From the NCBI GenBank assembly GCA_035260485.1, contig DATFVC010000020.1, forward strand, positions 1 to 64,000: a DNA stretch of 64,000 nt. The letters run 5' to 3'. Positions 32,473 through 39,733 of the stretch are shown here, piece after piece. Position 1 is the first letter of the stretch, and each line of letters opens with the position of its first letter. The stretch comes from VRUE01 sp035260485 (lineage in GTDB: Bacteria; Actinomycetota; Thermoleophilia; Solirubrobacterales; 70-9). The translations under genes and the position numbers were made by a program. The notes under the pieces were generated by a model. That model was not told the DNA's origin and did no database searches. It saw only the letters and a program-made list of their open reading frames with translations.

Positions 32473-33335
32473 TGTTCGCCCACGAGTTCATGCGCAACGC
32501 CTTCCTGGCCGGCACCTTCGTCGCGGTGGCCTGTGGTCTCGCCGGCTACTTCGTCGTCCTGCGCAGCCAGGTCTTCGCCGGCGATGCGCTAAGCCATGTC
32601 GCCTTCACGGGGGCGCTGGCCGCGGCGGCGGCGGGGGTCGACATCAGACTGGGTCTCTTCGTCGCGACGATCGCGGTGGCTCTGGGGATGGGGCTGCTCG
32701 GGGACAGGGCGCGACCCGACGACGTCGTGATCGGCTCGGTCTTCGCCTGGGTGCTTGGGCTCGGGGCGCTCTTCCTCTCCATCTTCGTCAGCGGCTCCAG
32801 CGGTTCCAACGGCACCGCCGCGGTGCGGGTCCTCTTTGGCTCGATCCTCGGCCTGTCGGCCGTCGACGCTCGCTTCGCGGCGGTGATCGCGATCCTCGTT
32901 GCGCTGGCCCTGCTGGCGATCGCGCGACCCCTGCTCTTCGCCTCGCTGGACCCCGATGTCGCTGGCAGCCTCGGCCTGCCGCTGCGCGCGGTGGGCGTCG
33001 GTTTCTTCGTCCTCCTGGCCGTGGTCGCGGCGGAGGCGACCCAGGCGGTCGGCGCCCTGCTGCTGCTCGGCTTGCTCGCTGCCCCCGGCGGCGCCGCGCG
33101 GCTTCTCACCGACAGCCCCTGGCGCGGCCTGGCGCTGTCCGCCGTCCTTGCACTCGCCTCGATGTGGGGTGGGCTGGTGCTCAGCTACGAGATCGTCTCG
33201 CTGCCGCCCAGCTTCGCGGTGATCGCGATCGCCAGCGCACTCTTCGCATTCGCTGCCCTTCGTGCCCGGCTGCGCTCTGGCAATCGCTCCGCGGCGCCGG
33301 TCCCCTTGATGAATCGCGGAGAGGCCGATCTCTAG
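32472..33335 (+). CDS. Metal ABC transporter permease 2 (ABC-3 family)
   Basis: 287 aa with the same family features: GYFVVLRSQVFAGDALSHVA, VRVLFGSILGLS, EATQAVGALLLLGLLAAPGG. It starts at ATG 32472, sharing one base with the stop of permease 1. The stop codon TAG at 33333 is part of a TAGGAT hexamer 6 bases before the Fur-family gene. Confidence 0.9.
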   Translation: MFAHEFMRNAFLAGTFVAVACGLAGYFVVLRSQVFAGDALSHVAFTGALAAAAAGVDIRLGLFVATIAVALGMGLLGDRARPDDVVIGSVFAWVLGLGALFLSIFVSGSSGSNGTAAVRVLFGSILGLSAVDARFAAVIAILVALALLAIARPLLFASLDPDVAGSLGLPLRAVGVGFFVLLAVVAAEATQAVGALLLLGLLAAPGGAARLLTDSPWRGLALSAVLALASMWGGLVLSYEIVSLPPSFAVIAIASALFAFAALRARLRSGNRSAAPVPLMNRGEADL

Positions 33336-33338
33336 GAT
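33333..33338 (+). promoter_or_regulatory. Putative -10 (TAGGAT) of a leaderless fur-family gene
   Basis: TAGGAT overlaps the permease stop codon and ends 6 bases before the ATG of the regulator, with no ribosome-binding site. The regulator may therefore be made from its own promoter as well as by read-through. Confidence 0.4.
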
Positions 33339-33344
33339 CGAAGC

Positions 33345-33791
33345 ATGAAGACCGTCACGCAGACACAGTGGGCCGAGCATGCCGTCGCCGCCCTGCTGGC
33401 GGCCGGCTATCGCCACGGAGGCGCCCGTACCGCCGTGGTCGAAGCGCTCGCCCGCCACGACTGCGCCGTCACCGCGCTGGAGCTGGACGATGAGCTGCGC
33501 CGCCGCAAGCCCGCGGTCGGTCGCGCCAGCATCTACCGCGCCCTCGAGCAGCTCGAGCGGCTCGGCCTGCTGCGGCGCCTCGAGGTCTCCCGTGGGATTG
33601 CCGGCTACGAGCGGATCGAGCCGAGCGGCGAGCACCACCATCACGCGATCTGTCGCGACTGCGGTCGCATGATCCCCTTCGAGGACGCCTCGCTGGAGCG
33701 CGCGATCGACGAGGTCAGCGGCCGGATGAGCTTCGATGCCGCCGAGCACGAGGTGGTCATCCGCGGTCTCTGCGAGCGCTGCGCCGACTGA
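33345..33791 (+). CDS. Fur/Zur-family metalloregulator
   Basis: 148 aa. It has a winged-helix DNA-binding half with TALELDDELRRRKPAVGRAS then IYRALEQLERLGLLRRLE, then the hinge His cluster SGEHHHHAICRDCGRMIPFE, whose CxxC forms the structural zinc site together with the C-terminal CERC. Its location after a zinc/manganese-type ABC operon suggests it is the Zur- or Mur-like repressor of that operon, probably through the inverted repeat at 29692-29710. Metal specificity is not decided. Confidence 0.9.
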   Translation: MKTVTQTQWAEHAVAALLAAGYRHGGARTAVVEALARHDCAVTALELDDELRRRKPAVGRASIYRALEQLERLGLLRRLEVSRGIAGYERIEPSGEHHHHAICRDCGRMIPFEDASLERAIDEVSGRMSFDAAEHEVVIRGLCERCAD

Positions 33792-33832
33792 TTCGCTGCT
33801 TCAGCAATCCCCGGTGTCTGACCGAGGCGGCG

Positions 33833-34060
33833 CTACCTGCTCGCCGAGATCGAATTCGACGCAGCTTTTGCGGTCGAGCCCGATCCATTCGGCGCCAGGT
33901 GAGTGCCCGATGCCAGCACTCCGACGGCAAGGATCGCCGCAGTGGCCAGTTTGAATCGGCGAGGACTGATCCAGTTCGGCTGATGGGCGGCCAACCAGGC
34001 CCGTATCCCGGTCGCCGCCGCGCCGGCGGTCATCGCCGAGGCCATGCACTGAATGCACAT
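33833..34060 (-). CDS. Small Cys-containing membrane protein
   Basis: 75 aa. It starts MCIQCMASAMTAGAAATGIR, with a CxxC pair at the very N-terminus, followed by a basic stretch (ISPRRFK) and one hydrophobic helix LATAAILAVGVLASGTHLAP, then a short Ser/Ala tail. It might bind a metal or be redox-active through the CxxC; nothing proves it. It ends 41 bases from the convergent Fur-family gene and follows the M23 peptidase gene on the same strand by 19 bases. Confidence 0.6.
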   Translation of the reverse strand: MCIQCMASAMTAGAAATGIRAWLAAHQPNWISPRRFKLATAAILAVGVLASGTHLAPNGSGSTAKAASNSISASR

Positions 34061-34079
34061 CGCGCTTCAGGCTAGCGCC

Positions 34080-35018
34080 TCAGCTGTAGCTGTCCCATTC
34101 CTGGAGGTAGGGCAGCGGGTCGATCGGGCTGCCACCCTCGTACCAGCCGGGGGCGGTCCAGATCTCGAAATGGAGGTGGCAGGCGGTGGCGTCGCCGGTC
34201 TGGCCGACCACCCCGATCGGTTCTCCGGTGCGGACCGTCATCCCCTCCTGCAGCGGCGAGGGTTCGAGCAGGTGCATGTAGGCCATGTCGAAACTCGTGC
34301 CCTTGCCGTCGATGACTATGTAGTTGCCGGCGGCGCCTTGGTATCCCGAGTACTGAACGCGGCCGCCGCGGGCGGCGATCAGCGGCGTTCCGCACTTTGC
34401 CATCACGTCCTGGCCCTCGTGGGTGTGGCCGGAGCGAGCTGCTCCGAAACGGCCGGCGGCGCCGCCGTAGTCGTGGGCGCCGAGGATCGGGAAGGCGTAG
34501 CCATAGAGGTCGAAGCTGAGGCTGAGGGATGCCGAGGATGCCGACGAGGAGGCGCGGCGAGGCAACTGACCTCCGGCCTGCGGCACGATCCGGAACGAGT
34601 AGTGGCCGCTCGGGGCCGGCCGCCCTTCGCCCGTGGTCCCGTCCCAGCGGACGCTGTCGGGGGTTCCGGGGGCGACGTCGTTGCGGTAGAAGCTCTTCAT
34701 CACTTCGCCGCTGTCGGCGACGAGGTCGATGCGGAGGTCGTTGGTCGCCTGGTCGCTGCCGATTTCGTAGCGCAGGCGCGGATTGCTGACGCCGTAGTAG
34801 AAGGACTTTCGGGGCCAGGTCTTGGCCGAGACCAGGCTCAGCGCGCCATCGCTCGGGGCCGGGTCGGGCGAGCCGCTCTGGCTGGGCGGCGGCGGGGGGC
34901 TGCCGCTCGGCGTCGGCGCGCCACCGGTCGAGGCCGAGGCGATCGCGGCAGGGCTCGCCAGGATCGCGGTAAGCGCGATCGTCACTGCAAGTACAACCAG
35001 CCATGCGCCGCGTGCCAC
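34080..35018 (-). CDS. Secreted M23-family metallopeptidase
   Basis: 312 aa from GTG 35018. It has an N-terminal signal peptide (WLVVLAVTIALTAILASPAA), a Pro/Ser linker (about 30-60), an Ig-like FlgD-type module (about 85-150, SVRWDGTTGEGRPAPSGHYS) and a C-terminal LytM/M23 domain with zinc motifs HTHEGQD (HxxxD) and HLHFEIW (HxH). Both motifs are complete, so it is probably an active peptidoglycan endopeptidase. Confidence 0.9.
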   Translation of the reverse strand: MARGAWLVVLAVTIALTAILASPAAIASASTGGAPTPSGSPPPPPSQSGSPDPAPSDGALSLVSAKTWPRKSFYYGVSNPRLRYEIGSDQATNDLRIDLVADSGEVMKSFYRNDVAPGTPDSVRWDGTTGEGRPAPSGHYSFRIVPQAGGQLPRRASSSASSASLSLSFDLYGYAFPILGAHDYGGAAGRFGAARSGHTHEGQDVMAKCGTPLIAARGGRVQYSGYQGAAGNYIVIDGKGTSFDMAYMHLLEPSPLQEGMTVRTGEPIGVVGQTGDATACHLHFEIWTAPGWYEGGSPIDPLPYLQEWDSYS

Positions 35019-35109
35019 GTGCCCTCTCTTTCGTTTGCCTGCGGAGTTAGCTGTCGGGCTCGCGCTGAAAGAGATGCGCTACGGATCGTTCTTCGTCCGA
35101 TTCGCCCCT

Positions 35110-35126
35110 GGGACCTGCAAGGTCCC
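35110..35126 (+). other. Perfect hairpin upstream of rplM
   Basis: GGGACCT (35110-35116), loop GCA, AGGTCCC (35120-35126): seven perfect pairs with a 3-base loop in the 231-base region before rplM. There is no T-run after it. It may be a terminator-like or leader structure if transcription starts further upstream. Confidence 0.4.
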
Positions 35127-35186
35127 TGCGGTTCCTCCGCTCCCGCCCGATGGTCGGACGGGATTAGGCAGTTGCTGGCGCGGCAG

Positions 35187-35192
35187 TATAAA
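35187..35192 (+). promoter_or_regulatory. Putative -10 (TATAAA) of rplM-rpsI
   Basis: TATAAA is a close match to the -10 consensus, unusual in this GC-rich region, and lies 57 bases before the rplM ATG. TTAGGC 17 bases upstream is only a weak -35. Transcription would start near 35199 and include the hairpin at 35218-35239. Confidence 0.45.
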
Positions 35193-35217
35193 CGCTCCTA
35201 CGGCTATGATCCGCCGG

Positions 35218-35244
35218 CCGCGCTGGGTGCTCCGCGCGGTTTTT
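35218..35244 (+). terminator. Terminator-like hairpin just before rplM (possible attenuator)
   Basis: CCGCGC (35218-35223), 10-base loop, GCGCGG (35234-35239), then TTTTT (35240-35244). The rplM ATG follows 5 bases later and has no Shine-Dalgarno. An alternative partner GCGCGGC lies at 35178-35184. It is either a true end of an upstream transcript or a control structure for the L13-S9 operon. Confidence 0.5.
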
Positions 35245-35249
35245 GCACG

Positions 35250-35681
35250 ATGAAGACCTACGTCGCCACAGCCGCCGACCGCCAGCGAGACTGGTATGTC
35301 GTCGATGCCGAGGGCCAGACCCTGGGCCGGGTGGCGACGCGAATCGCCGATGCCTTGCGCGGTAAGCGCAAGCCCGAGTACACCCCCCACGTCGACACCG
35401 GCGACTTCGTCGTCGTCGTCAACGCGGAGAAGATCCATGTGACCGGGAAAAAGATGGAGCAGAAGCGCTACTGGCGCCACAGCGGCTATCCGGGTGGGAT
35501 CAAGTCCCGCACCCTGGCCGAGATGCTCGACCGCCGCCCCGAGGAGGTGATCCGCAAGGCGGTGAAGGGGATGTTGCCCCGCAACCGCCTCGCCCGCAAG
35601 CAGCTGACCAAGCTCAAGGTCTACGCCGGGCCGGATCACCCGCACGCGGCGCAGAAACCACAGCCGATGGAGATCAAGTGA
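35250..35681 (+). CDS. rplM: Large-subunit ribosomal protein L13 (uL13)
   Basis: 143 aa from ATG 35250. Standard L13 blocks are WYVVDAEGQTLGRVATRIAD, RGKRKPEYTPHVDTGDFVVV, NAEKIHVTGKK, YWRHSGYPGG and VKGMLPRNRLARKQLTKLKV. The open frame extends far upstream (to 34053), but that part is antisense to the M23 gene. There is no Shine-Dalgarno; a terminator-like hairpin ends 5 bases before the ATG. rpsI follows with TGATG overlap. Confidence 0.97.
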   Translation: MKTYVATAADRQRDWYVVDAEGQTLGRVATRIADALRGKRKPEYTPHVDTGDFVVVVNAEKIHVTGKKMEQKRYWRHSGYPGGIKSRTLAEMLDRRPEEVIRKAVKGMLPRNRLARKQLTKLKVYAGPDHPHAAQKPQPMEIK

Positions 35682-36490
35682 TGGAAGACGAGCCGCAGAA
35701 CGAGACTTCGGACGATCAGCAGGCCGAGGACCCCACTCCCATGCCACCCGCGGAGGAGACCTCCGGGGATCAGGACGAGGCGCCTGCGGAGGAGCCCGCC
35801 GAGGCTCCCCTGGCCGAGCAGGAGGAGGCTGAGCCCGAGGCTGCAGAGGAGCTTGAGGCTGCAGAGGAGCCCGAGGCTGCAGAGGAGCTTGAGGAGCCCA
35901 AGGGCGAGAAGAAGAAGGACGCTATTCCCGGGGCGGACCTGGAGCCGATCTCAGTTGAGTCGGACGAGCGGCCGCTTAGCGCTGAGGAGAAGGCGCGCAA
36001 GGAAGCCGAGGAGGAGGAGCGGGCGCGGCGTGAGGCGGCGCTGACCGGCGACTCCGACGAGGAGGAGCAGGCGGCGAGCCGAGCCCCCGCCAAGATGGAG
36101 GGCGGCTCCCGTTACCTGGCGACCGGCAAACGGAAGAACGCGATAGCTCGTGTAACCCTGTTGCCGGGGAGCGGCAAGATCGAGGTCAACGGCCGCCCCC
36201 TCGAGGAGTTCTTTCCCCGTCCCCTGCATCAGACGACGGCAACCCAGCCACTTGCGATCACCGGCTATGAGAGCAGCGTCGACGTTCGAGTCAGGGTCCA
36301 CGGCGGCGGCGTCAGCGGACAGGCCGGCGCCATGCGCCACGGCATCGCCCGTGCCCTGACCGAGGTCGACCCCGAGCTTCGCGGCGAGCTCAAGCGGCGC
36401 GGCTTCCTCACCCGCGACGCGCGCGCCAAGGAGAGGCGCAAGGCCGGGCTCAAGAAGGCCCGCAAGCGCCCGCAGTTCTCCAAGCGCTGA
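35681..36490 (+). CDS. rpsI: Ribosomal protein S9 (uS9) with a long acidic N-terminal extension
   Basis: 269 aa, about twice the usual S9 length. Residues from about 142 (YLATGKRKNAIARVTLLPGS) to the end (KKARKRPQFSKR) are a normal S9 with the basic C-terminal tail that reaches the P-site tRNA. Residues 1-140 are low-complexity and very acidic (Glu, Ala, Pro), with three 18-base DNA repeats. The extension follows the L13 gene directly, and no internal start with a ribosome-binding site before the core is evident. Its role, such as a chaperone-like shield or a cleaved prosegment, is unknown. Confidence 0.93.
   Translation: MEDEPQNETSDDQQAEDPTPMPPAEETSGDQDEAPAEEPAEAPLAEQEEAEPEAAEELEAAEEPEAAEELEEPKGEKKKDAIPGADLEPISVESDERPLSAEEKARKEAEEEERARREAALTGDSDEEEQAASRAPAKMEGGSRYLATGKRKNAIARVTLLPGSGKIEVNGRPLEEFFPRPLHQTTATQPLAITGYESSVDVRVRVHGGGVSGQAGAMRHGIARALTEVDPELRGELKRRGFLTRDARAKERRKAGLKKARKRPQFSKR
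35837..35890 (+). repeat. Three tandem 18-base repeats in the rpsI extension
   Basis: Units at 35837-35854, 35855-35872 and 35873-35890 are GAGGCTGCAGAGGAGC followed by TT, CC and TT, encoding EAAEEL/EAAEEP/EAAEEL. Near-identity at the DNA level suggests recent slippage expansion. Confidence 0.85.
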
Positions 36491-36500
36491 CGAGGTCGAT

Positions 36501-37814
36501 GTGAGCGCGGAGCGCAAGCTCTTCGGAACCGACGGGGTCCGGGGGGAGGCTGGGACGTTCCTCACCGCGGAGCTGGCTCTCGCTCTGGGCCGGGCCGCGA
36601 CCGCATCGTTGGAGGCCGCCCGGCCGCAGGTGCTGATCGTTCGCGACACGCGCGAGTCGGGACCGATGCTGGAAGCTGCCCTGGCCGCCGGCGTCGCCGA
36701 GGCCGGCGGCGACGCCCTGCTCGGCGGAGTCCTGCCGACGCCCGCTGCCGCAGTTCTCGTTCGCCGCCTCGGGCTCGACCTCGCCGCGGTCGTCTCCGCC
36801 TCACACAATCCCTACAAGGACAACGGCATCAAGTTCTTCAGCGGCAACGGGACCAAGCTCGGCGACGAGGCCGAGGCCGAGATCGAGGCGGTGCTCGAGG
36901 CCGGCTCACAGCCCGCCGCCCCGGGGCGCGTTCGCGAGCTGAACGGCGGCGTCGAGGACTACCTGCGCGCCCTCGAGGCGGCGTTCCCGCTCGATCTCTC
37001 GGGTGTCAAGGTCGCGCTCGACTGTGCCAACGGCGCCACCCACCGCGTTGCCCCTGCGATCTTCGAGCGGCTTGGCGCCGAGGTCGAGGCGGTCGCCGCC
37101 GAGCCCGATGGCCGCAACATCAACGACGGTTGCGGCTCGACCCACCTTGGCAACCTCGCCGAGCACATCGCCTCTTCTGGGGCCGCGATCGGCTTCGCCT
37201 TCGACGGCGACGGCGACCGGGTGTTGGCGGTTGACGGCGGTGGCCGAGCTCACGACGGCGACGAGCTGATCGCCCTGCTGGCGACCGGTATGGCCGAGCG
37301 CGGTGAGCTGGGCGGAGGCGTCGCCGTGACCGTGATGAGCAACTACGGCTTCCACCGAGCGATGGAGGAGGCAGGGATCGATGTCGCAATCACCAAGGTC
37401 GGCGACCGCTACGTCCTCGACGAGCTGCGCGACCGCGACTGGGCCCTCGGCGGCGAGCAGTCGGGGCACATCATCGACATGCATTTCGCCGCGACCGGCG
37501 ACGGGATCGCCGCGGCGCTGATGGCCATGCGCGAGCTCGCCGGCCGTGATCTCGCCACGGTCGAGGCGATGGAGAAGCTGCCGCAGACCCTGGTCAACGT
37601 CGAGGTCGCCGACCGTGAGGCGATCGCCGGCGCCGCTGCGGTCTGGGAGGCGGTCGAGCGCGAGGGCGCCGAGCTCGAGGGCCGTGGCCGCGTCCTCCTG
37701 CGCCCCTCCGGCACCGAGCCCCTGGTCCGCGTCATGGTCGAGGCGCCCAGCGCCGTGGAGGCCGACGCGGTCTGCAAGCGCCTTGCCGACCTGGTCCGCT
37801 CCGAGCTGGGCTGA
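36501..37814 (+). CDS. glmM: Phosphoglucosamine mutase GlmM
   Basis: 437 aa from GTG 36501. It begins FGTDGVRGEAG, has the phosphoserine loop VVSASHNPYKDNGIKFF (Ser101), the metal loop FDGDGDRVLAVD, the sugar loop GGEQSGHIID and the phosphate-binding RPSGTEPLVRVMVEA. It converts glucosamine-6-P to glucosamine-1-P. It is followed 31 bases later by glmS, so two consecutive steps to UDP-GlcNAc are adjacent; it starts 10 bases after rpsI. Confidence 0.96.
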   Translation: MSAERKLFGTDGVRGEAGTFLTAELALALGRAATASLEAARPQVLIVRDTRESGPMLEAALAAGVAEAGGDALLGGVLPTPAAAVLVRRLGLDLAAVVSASHNPYKDNGIKFFSGNGTKLGDEAEAEIEAVLEAGSQPAAPGRVRELNGGVEDYLRALEAAFPLDLSGVKVALDCANGATHRVAPAIFERLGAEVEAVAAEPDGRNINDGCGSTHLGNLAEHIASSGAAIGFAFDGDGDRVLAVDGGGRAHDGDELIALLATGMAERGELGGGVAVTVMSNYGFHRAMEEAGIDVAITKVGDRYVLDELRDRDWALGGEQSGHIIDMHFAATGDGIAAALMAMRELAGRDLATVEAMEKLPQTLVNVEVADREAIAGAAAVWEAVEREGAELEGRGRVLLRPSGTEPLVRVMVEAPSAVEADAVCKRLADLVRSELG

Positions 37815-37828
37815 GCAGCTCACCGTCT

Positions 37829-37834
37829 ACGCTT
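37829..37834 (+). promoter_or_regulatory. Putative -10 (TACGCT) before glmS
   Basis: TACGCT ends 11 bases before the glmS ATG, and no Shine-Dalgarno is present. No glmS-type riboswitch could fit in the 31-base gap. Confidence 0.35.
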
Positions 37835-37845
37835 GACGACTTCCT

Positions 37846-39702
37846 ATGTGCGGAATCGTCGGATACGTCGGGGAGCGTCCCTGTCGCGATCTCCTGGTCG
37901 CCGGCCTGGAGAAGCTCGAGTACCGCGGCTATGACTCGGCCGGCGTCTCGGTGATCGAGGACGACCGGGTCGACAGCGTGCGCGCGGTCGGCAACCTCGC
38001 CAACCTGCGGGCGGCGATGGACGAGCAGGCGCAGGGAGGCGGCGTCGCGGTCGCCGCGGAGCCGGCGACGACCGGTGTCGCCCACACCCGCTGGGCGACC
38101 CACGGCCGCGTCACCGAGGAGAACGCCCATCCGCACAGCGACAACTCCAATCGGGTCCACATCGTCCTCAACGGCATCGTCGAGAACCATGCCAAGCTGC
38201 GCGCGCGGCTCGAGTCCGAAGGGCAGGAGTTCAGCTCGGAAACCGACGCCGAGGTCGTCGCCCACCTGATCGCCGGCCACTACGACGGCGACCTGGCCGC
38301 GGCCGTCCGCGCCGCCTTTGCCGAGCTGCGCGGCCACTACGCCTTCGTCGCGATGCACGCCGACAGCCCCGGTCGCCTGGTCGGGGCCCGCAAGGAGTGC
38401 CCGCTCGTCGCCGGCGTGGGCGACGGGGAGACCTTCCTCGCCTCGGCGATCCCCGCCTTCCTCGCCGAGACGCGCCGGGCGGTGGCGATCGAAAACGACG
38501 AGATCGTCACGATCGACCGCTCGGGCGTGACGATCACCGACGCCGAGGGCAGCCCGGTCGAGCGTGCGGCGGAGGAGATCGACTGGGACGAAGCCACCGC
38601 GGAGAAGGGGGGCTATGAGACCTTCATGCTGAAGGAGATTCACGAACAGGCCGACGCGGTCGCCGAAACGATCGCCGACCGCCTGCCGGGCGACGAGGGC
38701 GTCGACCTCTCCGAGCTGGAGATCGACGACGACTTCCTGCGCGGCCTGAGGCGGATCGTGATCGTTGCCTGCGGCACCTCCTACCACGCCGGCCTGGTCG
38801 GGCGCTACGCGATCGAGGAATGGGCGCGGGTGCCGGTCGAGATGGACGTCGCCTCCGAGTACCGCTACCGCAACCCGGTGGTGGGGGAGGGCGACCTGGT
38901 GATCGGCATCACCCAGTCCGGCGAGACCGCCGACACGCTGGCGGCGATGCGGCTGGCCCGCGAGCGCGGCGCGACCGTGCTTGCGATCACCAACGTGCTG
39001 GGCAGCCAGGCGACCCGCGATGCCGACGCGGTCCTCTACACCCGCAGTGGCCTGGAGATCAGCGTCGCGGCGACCAAGACGTTCGTCGCCCAGGTCGCGG
39101 CGATGTACCTGATCGGGCTGCGGCTGGCGGAGCTGCGCGAGACGCTCCCACGCGAGCGCCTGGCCGAGCTGGTGGCTGAGATGAAGTCGTTGCCCTCGAA
39201 GGTCGAGACGACGCTGGCGAGCTGCGAGGACCGCGTCCGCGAGGTCGCCGCCGCCCACTCCGACCAGCAGTTCTTCCTCTACCTCGGCCGCCACATCGGC
39301 CTGCCGGTCTGCCTCGAGGGGGCGCTGAAGCTGAAGGAGATCTCCTACATCCCCACCGACGCCTATGCGGCGGGCGAGATGAAGCACGGCCCGATAGCCC
39401 TGCTCGACGAGTCGACGCCGGTCGTCTGCGTGGCAACTGACAGCCCGATCCTCGGCAAGGTGCTCTCGAACGTCGAAGAGGTGCGGGCGCGCGGTGCCGA
39501 GACGATCGCGATCGTGACCGCAGGCGACGAGCGGGCAGGTGAGGTCGCCGAGCAGGCGATCGAGGTCGCCGCCAGCGACTGGATGCTGCAGCCGATCCTG
39601 GCGATCCTGCCGTTGCAGCTGCTCGCCTACGACATTGCCCGCGCCCGCGGGCTCAACGTCGATCAGCCTCGGAATCTGGCCAAGACGGTCACGGTCGAGT
39701 GA
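37846..39702 (+). CDS. glmS: Glucosamine-fructose-6-phosphate aminotransferase GlmS
   Basis: 618 aa. It starts MCGIVGYVG with the N-terminal nucleophile Cys of the class II glutaminase; THGRVTEENAHPH and the NGIVEN loop follow. Two SIS domains bind fructose-6-P (CGTSYHAGLVGRYAIE, ITQSGETADTLAAMRLARER), and the protein ends in the conserved LAKTVTVE. It makes glucosamine-6-P for the wall. It is adjacent to glmM. Confidence 0.96.
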   Translation: MCGIVGYVGERPCRDLLVAGLEKLEYRGYDSAGVSVIEDDRVDSVRAVGNLANLRAAMDEQAQGGGVAVAAEPATTGVAHTRWATHGRVTEENAHPHSDNSNRVHIVLNGIVENHAKLRARLESEGQEFSSETDAEVVAHLIAGHYDGDLAAAVRAAFAELRGHYAFVAMHADSPGRLVGARKECPLVAGVGDGETFLASAIPAFLAETRRAVAIENDEIVTIDRSGVTITDAEGSPVERAAEEIDWDEATAEKGGYETFMLKEIHEQADAVAETIADRLPGDEGVDLSELEIDDDFLRGLRRIVIVACGTSYHAGLVGRYAIEEWARVPVEMDVASEYRYRNPVVGEGDLVIGITQSGETADTLAAMRLARERGATVLAITNVLGSQATRDADAVLYTRSGLEISVAATKTFVAQVAAMYLIGLRLAELRETLPRERLAELVAEMKSLPSKVETTLASCEDRVREVAAAHSDQQFFLYLGRHIGLPVCLEGALKLKEISYIPTDAYAAGEMKHGPIALLDESTPVVCVATDSPILGKVLSNVEEVRARGAETIAIVTAGDERAGEVAEQAIEVAASDWMLQPILAILPLQLLAYDIARARGLNVDQPRNLAKTVTVE

Positions 39703-39717
39703 CGGCCGGTGGCCGGC

Positions 39718-39723
39718 TAGGAT
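39718..39723 (+). promoter_or_regulatory. Putative -10 (TAGGAT), leaderless
   Basis: TAGGAT ends 10 bases before ATG 39734 of the DUF3352 lipoprotein. There is no ribosome-binding site between. Confidence 0.35.
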
Positions 39724-39733
39724 GCCGGGCCGC

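Noticed and set aside
34053..35249. Long upstream extension of the rplM frame
   Set aside because: It is antisense to the M23 peptidase gene, and L13 has its normal N-terminus at ATG 35250.
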